DNA of 49,985 nucleotides from Bacillota bacterium. Its GTDB lineage: Bacteria; Bacillota; Sulfobacillia; Sulfobacillales; Sulfobacillaceae. The position numbers were made by a program, and so were the translations under genes. The notes under the pieces were generated by a model. That model was given only the letters and a program-made list of their open reading frames with translations, was not told the origin of the DNA and made no database searches. Where the stretch lies: assembly GCA_023511625.1 (NCBI GenBank), contig JAIMBD010000017.1, positions 1 to 49,985 of the forward strand, given 5' to 3'. Each line of letters opens with the position of its first letter. Positions within the stretch are counted from its first letter, which is position 1. Below, one piece after another: positions 15,872-24,746 of the stretch.

Positions 15872-17007
15872 GAGCCGAGGCGTGCGGGGCGGTCCGCCGC
15901 CAGCTGGGCCATGGAGCGGGCGATGTCGAGCGCCGCCTGGGGTCGACCGAGCCGGGCGCTGGCCTGGGCGAGGCCGGCCAAACGCTGGGGATCTTTTAGG
16001 AGAGCCAGCGCCTTTTGGGCCACATCGGCGCTGTCGGTGGCCACCACGGCGGCCCCCTGGCGCGACAGCCAGGCGGCGTTGCCGGCTTCTTGGCCGGGGA
16101 CTGGACGCACCAGCAGCAAGGGGCGGCCGAGGGCCAGGGCCTCGGAAACCGTCAGCCCCCCGGCCTTGGTGATGACCAGCTCGGCGGCGGCCATGCGTTC
16201 GGCCACGCCGTCGAGGTACCCGAGGACCTCCACCTCGGCCGAGGGATACCGGGGGCCCAAGGCGCCTAGGCGGTGGCGCAAGCGGTGGTCGCGCCCGGTA
16301 ACCACCACCCAGCGTACGGGATGGGGCAGGGCGAAGAGCGCCTCGCACATCTCCCGCACGCCGCCCAGCGTGCCGAGGGCACTGGTCATGAAGAGCACCG
16401 TAGGCTTGGACGGGGAGGGGGCCGGCTCACGGCGGGGCGGATGCCAGAATCCCCGGCGCACGGGGATCCCGGTCACCTCTATGCGCCGGAGGTCGATGCC
16501 GTAGCGGGCCAGTTCCTGGGCCAGATCGGCAGTGGCCACGTAGTAGCGATCCAGGTGCGGCTGGGCCCATTCCGGATGGAGGACAAAGTCGGTAACGACG
16601 GCCCCCACTAAAGGCACCGGAAACCCTGCCTGGCGCAGCAGGCTCAAGGCCCCCATGGGCAAGGGGTGGGTGCAGAGGACGAAGTCGGGCCGGGCTTGGG
16701 CCAAGGCGCGCCGCAGCCGGTGAATGCCCAGGTGGTAGACGTGGCGCCGCCAAGTGGGATGGTGCGTCAACCACGCCGTGGTTCCGTACACCCATCCGTA
16801 GGCCGTCGGCCAGTGGCGGGTCAGGTTGCGGTACAGGCCCAGCGTGCCGGTGGCGATGGAACGCGGCATCCAGTCGAGGTAGTCGATGGTCTCTACGGCG
16901 ACGTTGGGCAGCACCTCGGCCAGGGCTTCGGCCAGGGCTCGCCCGGCTTGGACGTGCCCGGCGCCGTAACCAGCCGCCAGGATCAAGGCGGCACGCGGTC
17001 TTGGCAT
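15868..17007 (-). CDS. GT28-type glycolipid glycosyltransferase (MGDG-synthase/UgtP-like)
   Basis: This 379-residue protein has the MGDG-synthase N-terminal domain (AAGYGAGHVQAGRALAEAL, then TIDYLDWMP) and the GT28 C-terminal UDP-sugar site (ITKAGGLTVSEALALGRPLLLVRPVPGQEAGNA in several short motifs). Homologues move glucose or galactose from UDP-sugars to diacylglycerol at the membrane. ATG 17007 is favoured over ATG 17013 because GAGGAGGG is then 8 bases away. It follows hpnE by 32 bases in the hopanoid operon, so it may glycosylate a hopanoid or supply glycolipid alongside hopanoids; that is inference. Confidence 0.8.
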   Translation of the reverse strand: MPRPRAALILAAGYGAGHVQAGRALAEALAEVLPNVAVETIDYLDWMPRSIATGTLGLYRNLTRHWPTAYGWVYGTTAWLTHHPTWRRHVYHLGIHRLRRALAQARPDFVLCTHPLPMGALSLLRQAGFPVPLVGAVVTDFVLHPEWAQPHLDRYYVATADLAQELARYGIDLRRIEVTGIPVRRGFWHPPRREPAPSPSKPTVLFMTSALGTLGGVREMCEALFALPHPVRWVVVTGRDHRLRHRLGALGPRYPSAEVEVLGYLDGVAERMAAAELVITKAGGLTVSEALALGRPLLLVRPVPGQEAGNAAWLSRQGAAVVATDSADVAQKALALLKDPQRLAGLAQASARLGRPQAALDIARSMAQLAADRPARLGS

Positions 17008-17039
17008 CTCCATCTCCCTCCTCAATCGGCGATGTTCCG

Positions 17040-18449
17040 TCAGTGGCTGCCCCACCGCGGCTCGGCCCGGGTGGCAGAAGGTCTCGGCTTCGGCCGGTCC
17101 ACGAGTACCGGAGCCAAGCCTTCCCCTTCCATTTTGGCGACGGCGGCCGCGACCGCAAGCCCGCTGCGGATGGCCCCCTCGATGCACGCCGGCCAGCCGG
17201 TGGCGGTCCAATCCCCTGCCCGCCACAGGCCGCGCACGGCGGTGGCAAAAGAAGGTCGCGCGGCCACCGCCGCCGGCGTGGCGCGAAAGGTGGCCCGCGG
17301 CTGCCAGACCCCGCGATGGTACAGGAGGCTGGCGACGCCGAAAGCCGGCACCGCCTCCGTCAGTTCCGCGAGGATGGTGTTCACCAGGCGCTCGCTCGAC
17401 CAGCTGCGATACGGGTCAGCGGCGCTGACGCTGACGGCCCAGTGCCGGCCCGCCCAACCGGCGAGGTCCAAGATCTGCCCCCGATCGAAGACGAATTGCA
17501 CCACCCCTTCCGTTCGGGCCCAGACCGGCTCGGCCGCCACCGGGCGGTCAAACCAGAGGTAGAGGTTGTAGATGGGGCTCCACTCCCAGGCGTCGAGGTC
17601 CGACCAGGACGCATCGGCCACGTCGGGCGGGATGAGGGACCGGGCCCGGTCGAAGGGGACGGCCAGCACCACCGCCTCGGCTTCGAGGAGGGTGCCGTCT
17701 GCCAATCGGACGCCCCGCACCTGATCGCCTGCCACCACCACGGCGGCTACTCGCTGCCGAAGTGCCACCGTCACCCCCAAACGGCGGAGGGCTTGACCGA
17801 CGGCGGCGGCGGTATGGCCTAAGGGTTGACGGAAAAAGCCGATGCGGGCACCGGGCCATCCCGCTGCGATGACCATGCCGAGGGCCTGGACGGCCAGGGC
17901 GGCGTCGGCCTCGGCGGCCCGCAGGTTCAGCACGGCCGTGCCCATGAGGTCCCACAGGTGTCGTTCGGCCTCCGGTCCCTGGCCCATGCGGCGGAGCCAC
18001 TCGCGAAAGGTGAGCTGGGGCGAAACACCCCGGCGACCGACCAGCGCCGCCGCGGCCCGGGCGGCGCGCCAGCGCGCGCGCGGAGAAAGGAGCCGAAACC
18101 CGGCAAGGCCAGGCAAAAGGTGCAACGGCCCCGGCCACGGCCGGCTGGTCAACCGGCTCCACCGATGGCGCGCGAAGACCGGCAGGTCCAGGCGCGGCTG
18201 AAAAAAGACCGCCTGCTCCACGCCGAGGCTATCGAGCCAGCGCGGAGTGGTCTCGCACACCCCTAAGAGGACGTGCTGGCCGTTGTCGAGCCACATCCCC
18301 GAGCGGGGGTCGAAGAACGAGAAGGCTCGCCCTCCCAAATAGCCAGTCGCCTCCAACAGCGTGACTGCCCAGCCCCCGCGTGCCAATCCGCTGGCTGCGG
18401 CGAGGCCCGCGAACCCCCCGCCTACCACCACCGCATGCGCCCGCGTCAT
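17040..18449 (-). CDS. hpnE: Squalene-associated FAD-dependent desaturase HpnE
   Basis: The 469-residue flavoprotein starts with the FAD-binding motif VVVGGGFAGLAAASGLA and LEATGYLGGRAFSF, then DNGQHVLLG, as in hydroxysqualene dehydroxylase HpnE; the C-terminal FAD motif is GLWRAGDWTATGWPACIEGAI. HpnC, HpnD and HpnE together convert two farnesyl diphosphates to squalene without squalene synthase. The ATG overlaps the hpnD stop as ATGA. A much longer open frame extends upstream but only through hpnD in another frame, so it is rejected. Confidence 0.93.
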   Translation of the reverse strand: MTRAHAVVVGGGFAGLAAASGLARGGWAVTLLEATGYLGGRAFSFFDPRSGMWLDNGQHVLLGVCETTPRWLDSLGVEQAVFFQPRLDLPVFARHRWSRLTSRPWPGPLHLLPGLAGFRLLSPRARWRAARAAAALVGRRGVSPQLTFREWLRRMGQGPEAERHLWDLMGTAVLNLRAAEADAALAVQALGMVIAAGWPGARIGFFRQPLGHTAAAVGQALRRLGVTVALRQRVAAVVVAGDQVRGVRLADGTLLEAEAVVLAVPFDRARSLIPPDVADASWSDLDAWEWSPIYNLYLWFDRPVAAEPVWARTEGVVQFVFDRGQILDLAGWAGRHWAVSVSAADPYRSWSSERLVNTILAELTEAVPAFGVASLLYHRGVWQPRATFRATPAAVAARPSFATAVRGLWRAGDWTATGWPACIEGAIRSGLAVAAAVAKMEGEGLAPVLVDRPKPRPSATRAEPRWGSH

Positions 18450-19303
18450 CCGCTCTCCCGCCGCCACAACAAGGCCCCCATCAGCTGCAGCTTGCGTCGG
18501 GTGGGGACGCGCACCCGCTGCCGGAGGACGTCGAACCCGCTCGATTCGATGCGCGCCAGAAGCTCGTAGTAGACGGCGTACAGGACTTGCGCGCACAGGC
18601 GGGCATCGCGCTGGATGAGGGGAAAGAGTTGGGCAGCGCGCTGATAATAGGCGCGGGTGCGGGCCACCTCGAGGGCCAAGAGGCGATGGAACGCCGGGGT
18701 GACCCGCCCGGCGGCGAGATCCTCGACGGAATAGCCGGCGGCCTCGAAATCCTCCCTCGGCAGATAGATGCGGTCGCGCCGGACGTCCTCGCGCAGGTCG
18801 CGCAAGATGTTGGTCATCTGCAGGGCCACGCCCATGTCGATGGCGATGGCCCGCGCGCGTTGGTCGGTGTACCCGAAGATTTCGACGCAGAGCTGCCCGA
18901 TGGTGCCAGCCACCTTGCGACAGTACTGGACCAGTTCGGGCACGGTCTGAAACCGCACCCGGTCGAGGTCGATCCGCATGCCTTCCAAGAGACCCCAGAA
19001 CGGTTCGGGACTTAATCGAAAGCGGCGGATGGCATCGCCCAAGGCCACCACCACCGGGTGGCCGTCTCTGGCCCATCCGTCGTCCATGGCGCGCTCCAGC
19101 AGAGACTCGGCCTCCCTGAGCTTGATCTCCGCCTCTGGCCCCCGGTACTCGTCCACGGCGTCGTCGCACAGGCGGCTCCAGGCGTATACGGCGTACATCG
19201 CCATCCGCTTGTGGTCGGGCAACAGTCGCATCCCTAGGTAGAAGTTGGTGCCCGCCTGGCGGACGATCCGCTGGCAGGCGGCGTAAGCGGCAGTGGGAAC
19301 CAT
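18446..19303 (-). CDS. hpnD: Presqualene diphosphate synthase HpnD
   Basis: This 285-residue all-helical prenyl synthase has the two Asp-rich motifs of the squalene/phytoene synthase family: DDAVDEY near residue 47 and DLREDVRRDRIYLP. It condenses two farnesyl diphosphates to presqualene diphosphate. ATG 19303 is supported by AGGGAGGGG upstream and by the family start length. It lies 14 bases after hpnC and overlaps hpnE by 4 bases. Confidence 0.93.
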   Translation of the reverse strand: MVPTAAYAACQRIVRQAGTNFYLGMRLLPDHKRMAMYAVYAWSRLCDDAVDEYRGPEAEIKLREAESLLERAMDDGWARDGHPVVVALGDAIRRFRLSPEPFWGLLEGMRIDLDRVRFQTVPELVQYCRKVAGTIGQLCVEIFGYTDQRARAIAIDMGVALQMTNILRDLREDVRRDRIYLPREDFEAAGYSVEDLAAGRVTPAFHRLLALEVARTRAYYQRAAQLFPLIQRDARLCAQVLYAVYYELLARIESSGFDVLRQRVRVPTRRKLQLMGALLWRRESG

Positions 19304-19317
19304 GATTCCCCTCCCTT

Positions 19318-20202
19318 TCATCCCAGGCGAGAAGCCGGCCGGGTGAGGCCACGTCCCCACAGCACGCGCCCCGCCAGCCGCAGTTTGGCCGCCCGGCTCA
19401 ACGTCGGGCGCCCAGCCCAGGGGTTGTAGCCGATTTGCTGCAATCGGTCTAAGATGGCCAAGCCGCCCAACCGGTACAGGCGCAGCTGACATCCGAGCCG
19501 CCAAGGCACGCTCCGTTCCAAGGGAGCGCCCGCGTCGAACAAGGCCCGCGCGCGCTCTGCCTCGCGCGCCACCACCGAAGCCAGGGCCGGGCCGCCACGT
19601 CCTTGTAAGACCGCCTCGACCCCGATTCCCGCCGCCGCTAGGTCCTCCTCGGGGAGGTAGCAGCGCCCGCGGGCGCGGTCGACGTCGACATCTTGCAAGA
19701 AGTTGACCAGCTGCAGGGCCGTGCAGATGGCGTCTGACCAGGCGATGCGCTCGGGATCGCGGTACCCGAACAGGGCCAAGACCAGCCGTCCGACGGGGTC
19801 GGCGGAATGCCGGCAATAGTCCAAAAGCTCGGCGAAGGTCGCGTACCGCGACTGCCGCTGGTCGCGGCGGTTGGCCTCGATCAGCTTCTGAAACTCTTCC
19901 CGCGGCAGTTGCCAGCGGGAGATGGCATCGGCCAAGGCCACGAACACCGGATGGCTCGGGTTGCCCCGATAAGCGCGGTCGAGTTCAGCTTCCCATCGGT
20001 CGAGGGCCGCCAGCCGGTCGCCCTGGTACTCGTCGCCGAGGTCATCCACGCCGCGGCAGTAGGCGTAGATGGCAGCGAGGGGAGGACGCAGGGGTGCCGG
20101 CACGAACCACGAGATGACGGTGAAATTCTCGTAATGACGGGCCGCCAACCGGGCGCAGTACCGATAGGCGGCGGCCACGCAAGCGGCGCGCACGGCCCTC
20201 AC
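19318..20202 (-). CDS. hpnC: Hydroxysqualene synthase HpnC
   Basis: A second squalene/phytoene-synthase-family protein, 294 residues, with VDDLGDEYQGD and NFLQDVDVDRARGRCYLP, both Asp-rich motifs intact, and NFTVISWFVP near the start as in HpnC. It converts presqualene diphosphate to hydroxysqualene. The GTG start overlaps the shc stop (GTGA). Its distinct sequence from HpnD and its place in the cluster support the assignment. Confidence 0.92.
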   Translation of the reverse strand: MRAVRAACVAAAYRYCARLAARHYENFTVISWFVPAPLRPPLAAIYAYCRGVDDLGDEYQGDRLAALDRWEAELDRAYRGNPSHPVFVALADAISRWQLPREEFQKLIEANRRDQRQSRYATFAELLDYCRHSADPVGRLVLALFGYRDPERIAWSDAICTALQLVNFLQDVDVDRARGRCYLPEEDLAAAGIGVEAVLQGRGGPALASVVAREAERARALFDAGAPLERSVPWRLGCQLRLYRLGGLAILDRLQQIGYNPWAGRPTLSRAAKLRLAGRVLWGRGLTRPASRLG

Positions 20203-22097
20203 CGCCCGCCTTGGGCTTTTTCGTAGCGAGCCAAGGCCAACAAGGGGAAGACCACCCGGTACATTTCATACTGGATGTAAAAGTCCCCCGGAAAACCGGT
20301 ACCGGTGTAGGCCTCCTCGTGCCATCCGCCGTCGGGCCGCTGGGCGTGCACCAAGTAGGTGACGCCGCGCCGCGCTGCTGGGGAGTCTGCCCGCCCACCG
20401 GCGATCAGCGCCAACAGCGCCCAGGCAGTCTGGGAGGGGGTGCTTGGCCCCATGCCGGCCCGGGTGGGATCGCGGTAGGAGATGGGGTCCTCGCCCCATC
20501 CGCCGTCGGGGTTCTGCCGCTGTTCCACCCAATCCAGCGCGCGTTGCACCCAAGGCTGACTGAGGTCTACCCCTACGGCTTTGAGCCCAGGCAACACGGC
20601 CCCCGTCCCGTAGAGGTAGTTAACCCCCCAGCGCCCAAACCACGGCCCCTCGGGTCGCTGCAGTCGGCGCAGGAACTCCACGGCGCGCGCGACCACCGGC
20701 CACGCCTCGTCGTATCCAAACCCCCCGAGGCACTCGAGGACATGGCCAGTGACGTCTTCGGTCGGGGGATCGGTCACCCATCCGAAGTCGCTGAACGGGA
20801 TGCGTCGGGGAAAAGGGCGGGTGTTGTCGGCGTCGAACGCTCCCCATCCCCCCGCGCGGCTCTGCATCGCCACCATCCAGCGAAAGCCGCGGGTGAGCGC
20901 CCGGCGCCGCGCCTCTTCGTCGGGCAACTTGAGCTGCTGCAAGGCCATCAACACCACGGCGGTGTCGTCGACGTCCGGGTAGTTGTCGTTGACGAACTCA
21001 AACGGCCAGCCGCCGGGCTCTACGCGCGGGCGACGGACCTGCCAGTCGCCTCCTTTCAGCACCTGCTGGTTAATGAGCCATCGGCCGGCTTTGACCAGGG
21101 CCTCATGGTCGGGCCCGCATCCCGCCTCGCGCAGGGCTAAGACCGCCAAGGCCGTGTCCCAGGTGGGCGAGACACAGGCCTGCAACCACCAGCGGCCGTC
21201 GGCGGTGTTGACGCCAAAACCTTCGAGCCCCTGCCACCCGCGTTCGAACGCCGGGTGGTCGGTCATGCCGAGCGTCTTTAAGGCCAGCAGGGCGTAAAAC
21301 CACGGTGGCTGAATGCCGCCCCAACTGCCATCGGCTTCCTGGCGGGCCAAAAGCCAATCCAGGGCCAAGGCCTCGGCGCGCCGCCGGATTCCGGCCGGAG
21401 CCCAGTGATGGTAGTGGTGTAGAAACTGGTCGAGCAGGGTCCAAAACCGCCCCCCCTCCTGGTTGGTCAAAACCCGCGCCGGCGGCTCGGTATAAAGTTC
21501 CTGGACGTCCTTGCCGGGCGGGAGGGGAAAGACCGGGCGATGGGCCATGACCAGGGAGAGGGCCACGACGGTGGGCCGGGCCCAGCTGGCAAAGTCGTAG
21601 AGGTTGAGCGGGGCCCAGTTCGGAAAGAAGACCAACTCCGGCGGCAAGATGGGGAGATAATCCCACGGGTATTGGCCGACCAAGGCCAACCAGACGCGGG
21701 TGAAGACCCGCGTCTGGTTGATGCCGCCGTGTTGGCGAATGAAGGCGCGCGCCTTTTGCATCGGCTCCGCCTCGGGGTCGTATCCGATGAGTTTTAAGGC
21801 TTGGTACGCCTCGACGGTGGCGTTGAGGTCTCCGGGGCCACCGGCGTACAACACCCAGGCTCCTTCCGGGGTTTGATTGTGGAGGAGATGGCGCGCGATT
21901 TGCGCCTCCCGGGTCGGATCGCGACGGTCCAGGCAATGGGCCAACAACACGTACTCGGCTTCCATGCAGACGTTGGAAGCCAGAAGTCCCCACCAACTGC
22001 CGTCTTCGCGTTGACGCTGGAGGAGGTGTGCCACCGCCGACTCCACAGCGGTGCGGGTCAATGCCGGACCAGTTGCCAGAAGCCCCATTTGCCTCAT
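20199..22097 (-). CDS. shc: Squalene-hopene cyclase
   Basis: The 632-residue protein has the catalytic DxDD motif at 375-378 (YPDVDDTA) and several QW repeats (for example QREDGSWWG, QEADGSWGG, QRPDGGWHE). Its length matches the Alicyclobacillus enzyme. It cyclises squalene to hopene and hopanol at the membrane. The start may be ATG 22097 or ATG 22088; neither has an ideally spaced site, so I kept the longer. It opens the minus-strand hopanoid operon, which continues through hpnC, hpnD, hpnE and the glycosyltransferase. Confidence 0.96.
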   Translation of the reverse strand: MRQMGLLATGPALTRTAVESAVAHLLQRQREDGSWWGLLASNVCMEAEYVLLAHCLDRRDPTREAQIARHLLHNQTPEGAWVLYAGGPGDLNATVEAYQALKLIGYDPEAEPMQKARAFIRQHGGINQTRVFTRVWLALVGQYPWDYLPILPPELVFFPNWAPLNLYDFASWARPTVVALSLVMAHRPVFPLPPGKDVQELYTEPPARVLTNQEGGRFWTLLDQFLHHYHHWAPAGIRRRAEALALDWLLARQEADGSWGGIQPPWFYALLALKTLGMTDHPAFERGWQGLEGFGVNTADGRWWLQACVSPTWDTALAVLALREAGCGPDHEALVKAGRWLINQQVLKGGDWQVRRPRVEPGGWPFEFVNDNYPDVDDTAVVLMALQQLKLPDEEARRRALTRGFRWMVAMQSRAGGWGAFDADNTRPFPRRIPFSDFGWVTDPPTEDVTGHVLECLGGFGYDEAWPVVARAVEFLRRLQRPEGPWFGRWGVNYLYGTGAVLPGLKAVGVDLSQPWVQRALDWVEQRQNPDGGWGEDPISYRDPTRAGMGPSTPSQTAWALLALIAGGRADSPAARRGVTYLVHAQRPDGGWHEEAYTGTGFPGDFYIQYEMYRVVFPLLALARYEKAQGGR

Positions 22098-22112
22098 CCC
22101 TTCTAGCGAAAC

Positions 22113-22127
22113 GCCGAATGATTCGGC
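22113..22127. promoter_or_regulatory. Inverted repeat in the shc leader
   Basis: GCCGAATGATTCGGC, a 6-bp perfect inverted repeat with a 3-base centre, lies 16 bases before the shc start and downstream of the candidate promoter. It could be an operator or a small RNA hairpin near the ribosome binding site. Confidence 0.4.
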
Positions 22128-22169
22128 AGAAAAGGTGCGACAAATTTCTCCGGCACTGTGAACACTTTC

Positions 22170-22198
22170 GTTCTAGCAAATATTAGCTATCTTGGCAA
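22170..22198 (-). promoter_or_regulatory. Candidate promoter of the shc operon
   Basis: On the minus strand TTGCCA and TAGAAC are 17 bases apart, 73 bases before the shc start, in a conspicuously AT-rich patch at the end of the MFS-acyltransferase gene. The -10 match is moderate. Confidence 0.45.
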
Positions 22199-24535
22199 GG
22201 GGCCTGGGGGCCGCTCCAGCCCTAACGCCATCCTCGCCTCCACCGTCTCTTGGGCTTGGGCCAAGAGCCAGGCGAAAAGGTCCTCTACATGGGGAAAGCG
22301 CCGGTCGCGCCAAGGGCGGGCCACCCGCAGCCCGCCGTTTCGGGCGATTTCCACCCAGCCGCGCCTGAGGCAGTGGCCTAACGTCGCCTCAAACGTCTCT
22401 CGCGGGGGGCGCGCCCAGGCGCGGTGCGCCTCCCACCAGGGACCGAGTTGCAAAAGCCGGCGGGCTTCGGCCCAAGCTCCGGCCCGGGTGGCCACCGGTT
22501 GCGCGGCCCGAAAGACGGCCACCACCACCCAGTGCAACGGGGTCAAGGGCCGCCAGGCCGCCAGTTGGCGGGGGATGTCGCCGCCGTGGGCAGGTTCCAA
22601 GCGGCAGTAGAGGTCCATCCGCCGGGTGGAGGCGGGGTTGTAGGCGATGGCCGCCAACCACACCTCCTGCGCCAGGGGATAGAGGCGGTCGACGAAGCTG
22701 CCGAACCGCTCCACCCGCCCGGAACGGCTCAAGTGTCCCTCGGGGGTGAGGTAGAGGTTGACCCCGGCGGCAAGGGTTTGCCCGATTTGCCTCAGATCCT
22801 CCTCCCAACGGCGCCGGGCCGCCTCCAAAAGGTGCGTCCGGTACGGCTCGGTCACCTCGCGCAGGGCGACCGGCTGGGCCCACCAGTCCTCCAGCCCCGA
22901 CCACGCCGCGCGCAGGGTGGCACCGGCCCAGCGCGCAGGGACGGCCAGGCGAGGAAAGACCGTCTTTAAGGGAAGGTCGCCTTCCAGTTGGTGCAAGGCC
23001 CAGGCCCAGGAGCGGAGGGGGCGCAAGCGCGGGGCGTCTTCGATGGGATGAAGGCCAAGACGGCGGAGGATGGGGCCGAGGGGAATCGGGCGGACCCAAG
23101 GCTTGAGCCAGTGTGGGGCGCGCTGCACCAGGAATCCCGGCTCAAAGAGCCGCCAGGAGGCCACGGCCGCCAACGGGCGCAGCCGAAAGTGCACGTAGAG
23201 ATAGGCGGGTAGAAACATGCCATCGAGGTCGTGGGTGTGGTTGGCGATCACCAACACGCCGCGCCGGCCAAGCGGCGTCGTCGCCCATAGGTGCACGCGG
23301 CAGTGGGCCCGCACCCAAAGTCCGAGGATCCCGGCCACGGCGCGCCGTAACCCGAGCTCGCTCCAGCGGGGCCAGGGCAGGGCCGCGATGCCAACCATGG
23401 CCGAACCGAGCAACATAAAGCCGCCCGCCCAATGGAAGAGGTGGGTGTAGGCCACGGCAGGGGGCCCCGCCGTGGCAACCAAAGAGGCGCCCACCAGGGG
23501 TGCGACCACTGCAGGCAGTCCCGCCGCAACGCCCCAAAACCCCAACGTCTCGCCGAATCGCCCCGGCTGCGGCGTCACGTCCAGGGCCAGGGCCCAGTCA
23601 ACGGCCAAAAAGGTGCCGTAGCCCACGCCGTACCCGATCCCCAAGGCCTCGGCCCAGATCGCTGCGGGGGCCGCAGGAAAGGCCAGCGTGGCTGCGGCCA
23701 TCGGCAGGCTGGAACACGCCACCAACGCCAGACGCGAGCGGCGGTCGGAGCGGCGACCCACCCACCACGCGGCCAAGGCCGCGGCGCCGAGTGCCCACAG
23801 CGCCAGGCGCGCCGCGTCGCGAGCGGGGTTGGCGGTGTGCCACACCCGCTGGAAGTAGGTGAGGACGAAGGTCATCAAGAGGGTTTGGCCAAAGAGGACG
23901 GCCATGCGGGCCCCAAAGAGGAGGGTAAAGCGGCCCCGGGACACCGGGGCAGGCGCCGGGGACGGCAGGGGGGGCGCCGGCCGCGACAAGGCCACTGCGG
24001 CGCTTAGGGCCATGAGCGCCGCCATTAGCGCGTAGGTGGCGTGCAACGGTAAAAAGCCGGCCGCGAGGATGCCGGCGCCGTTGCCGATGAGACTCCCCAC
24101 GCCGATGGCCGCCGACATCTCGCCGTAGCGCTTCGGGCCCACCAGTTCCGGTACCCAGGCCTGCACGCCGGTGCCGGCCGTGGCCAACCCTAAGGCCAAA
24201 AGTCCGAGCCCGGCGCCCAACGTGATGGCGTGGGTGGCCGAGGCGACCAAGGCGAGCCCGGCCAGATTGACGGCACATCCCGCCCCTAAGAACCACAGCG
24301 GCGGACGGGTGCGGCGCAAGCGGTCCCAACCCCGCCCCACCAAGGGCGGGGCCACTACTCCCACCAATTGGGCCAAGGCGGCCAACCGTCCCAGGGTCCA
24401 CAGCGGCTGGGCCACCGCCATGCGGGTGACGGCTAACGGCAACGCGATGGTCAGCCACGCGCCCTGCTGGAAGTTGATAGCCCCCCACAGCGCGAGAAAT
24501 CCCCACGGCAACGAGGACCCCGGCGGTCGCCGCAT
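22187..24535 (-). CDS. MFS transporter-acyltransferase fusion protein (lipid-related)
   Basis: One uninterrupted 782-residue frame. Residues 1-390 are a 12-helix MFS domain with helices starting at WGFLALWGAINFQQGAW. From about 405 a PlsC-like acyltransferase domain begins, with HX4D at 433-438 (ANHTHDLDG) and the PEG motif at 598-600 (YLTPEGHLSR). The architecture parallels E. coli LplT-Aas, where a lysophospholipid flippase and an acyltransferase cooperate. ATG 24535 follows AAGGAGGG. It lies between the two arms of the hopanoid locus, 89 bases upstream of shc, suggesting a membrane-lipid acylation or transport role; substrate is inference. Confidence 0.8.
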   Translation of the reverse strand: MRRPPGSSLPWGFLALWGAINFQQGAWLTIALPLAVTRMAVAQPLWTLGRLAALAQLVGVVAPPLVGRGWDRLRRTRPPLWFLGAGCAVNLAGLALVASATHAITLGAGLGLLALGLATAGTGVQAWVPELVGPKRYGEMSAAIGVGSLIGNGAGILAAGFLPLHATYALMAALMALSAAVALSRPAPPLPSPAPAPVSRGRFTLLFGARMAVLFGQTLLMTFVLTYFQRVWHTANPARDAARLALWALGAAALAAWWVGRRSDRRSRLALVACSSLPMAAATLAFPAAPAAIWAEALGIGYGVGYGTFLAVDWALALDVTPQPGRFGETLGFWGVAAGLPAVVAPLVGASLVATAGPPAVAYTHLFHWAGGFMLLGSAMVGIAALPWPRWSELGLRRAVAGILGLWVRAHCRVHLWATTPLGRRGVLVIANHTHDLDGMFLPAYLYVHFRLRPLAAVASWRLFEPGFLVQRAPHWLKPWVRPIPLGPILRRLGLHPIEDAPRLRPLRSWAWALHQLEGDLPLKTVFPRLAVPARWAGATLRAAWSGLEDWWAQPVALREVTEPYRTHLLEAARRRWEEDLRQIGQTLAAGVNLYLTPEGHLSRSGRVERFGSFVDRLYPLAQEVWLAAIAYNPASTRRMDLYCRLEPAHGGDIPRQLAAWRPLTPLHWVVVAVFRAAQPVATRAGAWAEARRLLQLGPWWEAHRAWARPPRETFEATLGHCLRRGWVEIARNGGLRVARPWRDRRFPHVEDLFAWLLAQAQETVEARMALGLERPPGPLPR

Positions 24536-24613
24536 CGCCGCTCGCCCTCCTTTGGCCCTTTAGGCCTTGGTACGGCCGCCTTCGCCGTTCGCGGCCCGAA
24601 GTGTCCTTTTTCT

Positions 24614-24626
24614 GTTATTCTATAAC
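24614..24626. promoter_or_regulatory. Inverted repeat in the divergent hopanoid promoter region
   Basis: GTTAT-TCT-ATAAC sits in the only AT-rich patch of the 211-base gap between the MFS-acyltransferase (minus) and hpnH (plus) genes. It can read as a -10 element on both strands (TATAAC plus, TAGAAT minus) and is placed well for an operator. No clear -35 was found on either strand. Confidence 0.35.
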
Positions 24627-24746
24627 GGAAAAACCGAGAAAGACGCGACGGTTTCCCGGTCCTCAGGGCCAAGGCGAGCCGCGCTCTGGAAGGAGGCGGG
24701 CCCCGGGGCCGGTTGGGGAAGCTGGCAAAAGCAAGGAGGCGAGGGC

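Noticed and set aside
17040-19352. A 770-codon minus-strand open frame across hpnE and hpnD
   Set aside because: Only the part from ATG 18449 reads as HpnE; the upstream part is a shadow of hpnD in another frame with no recognisable protein.
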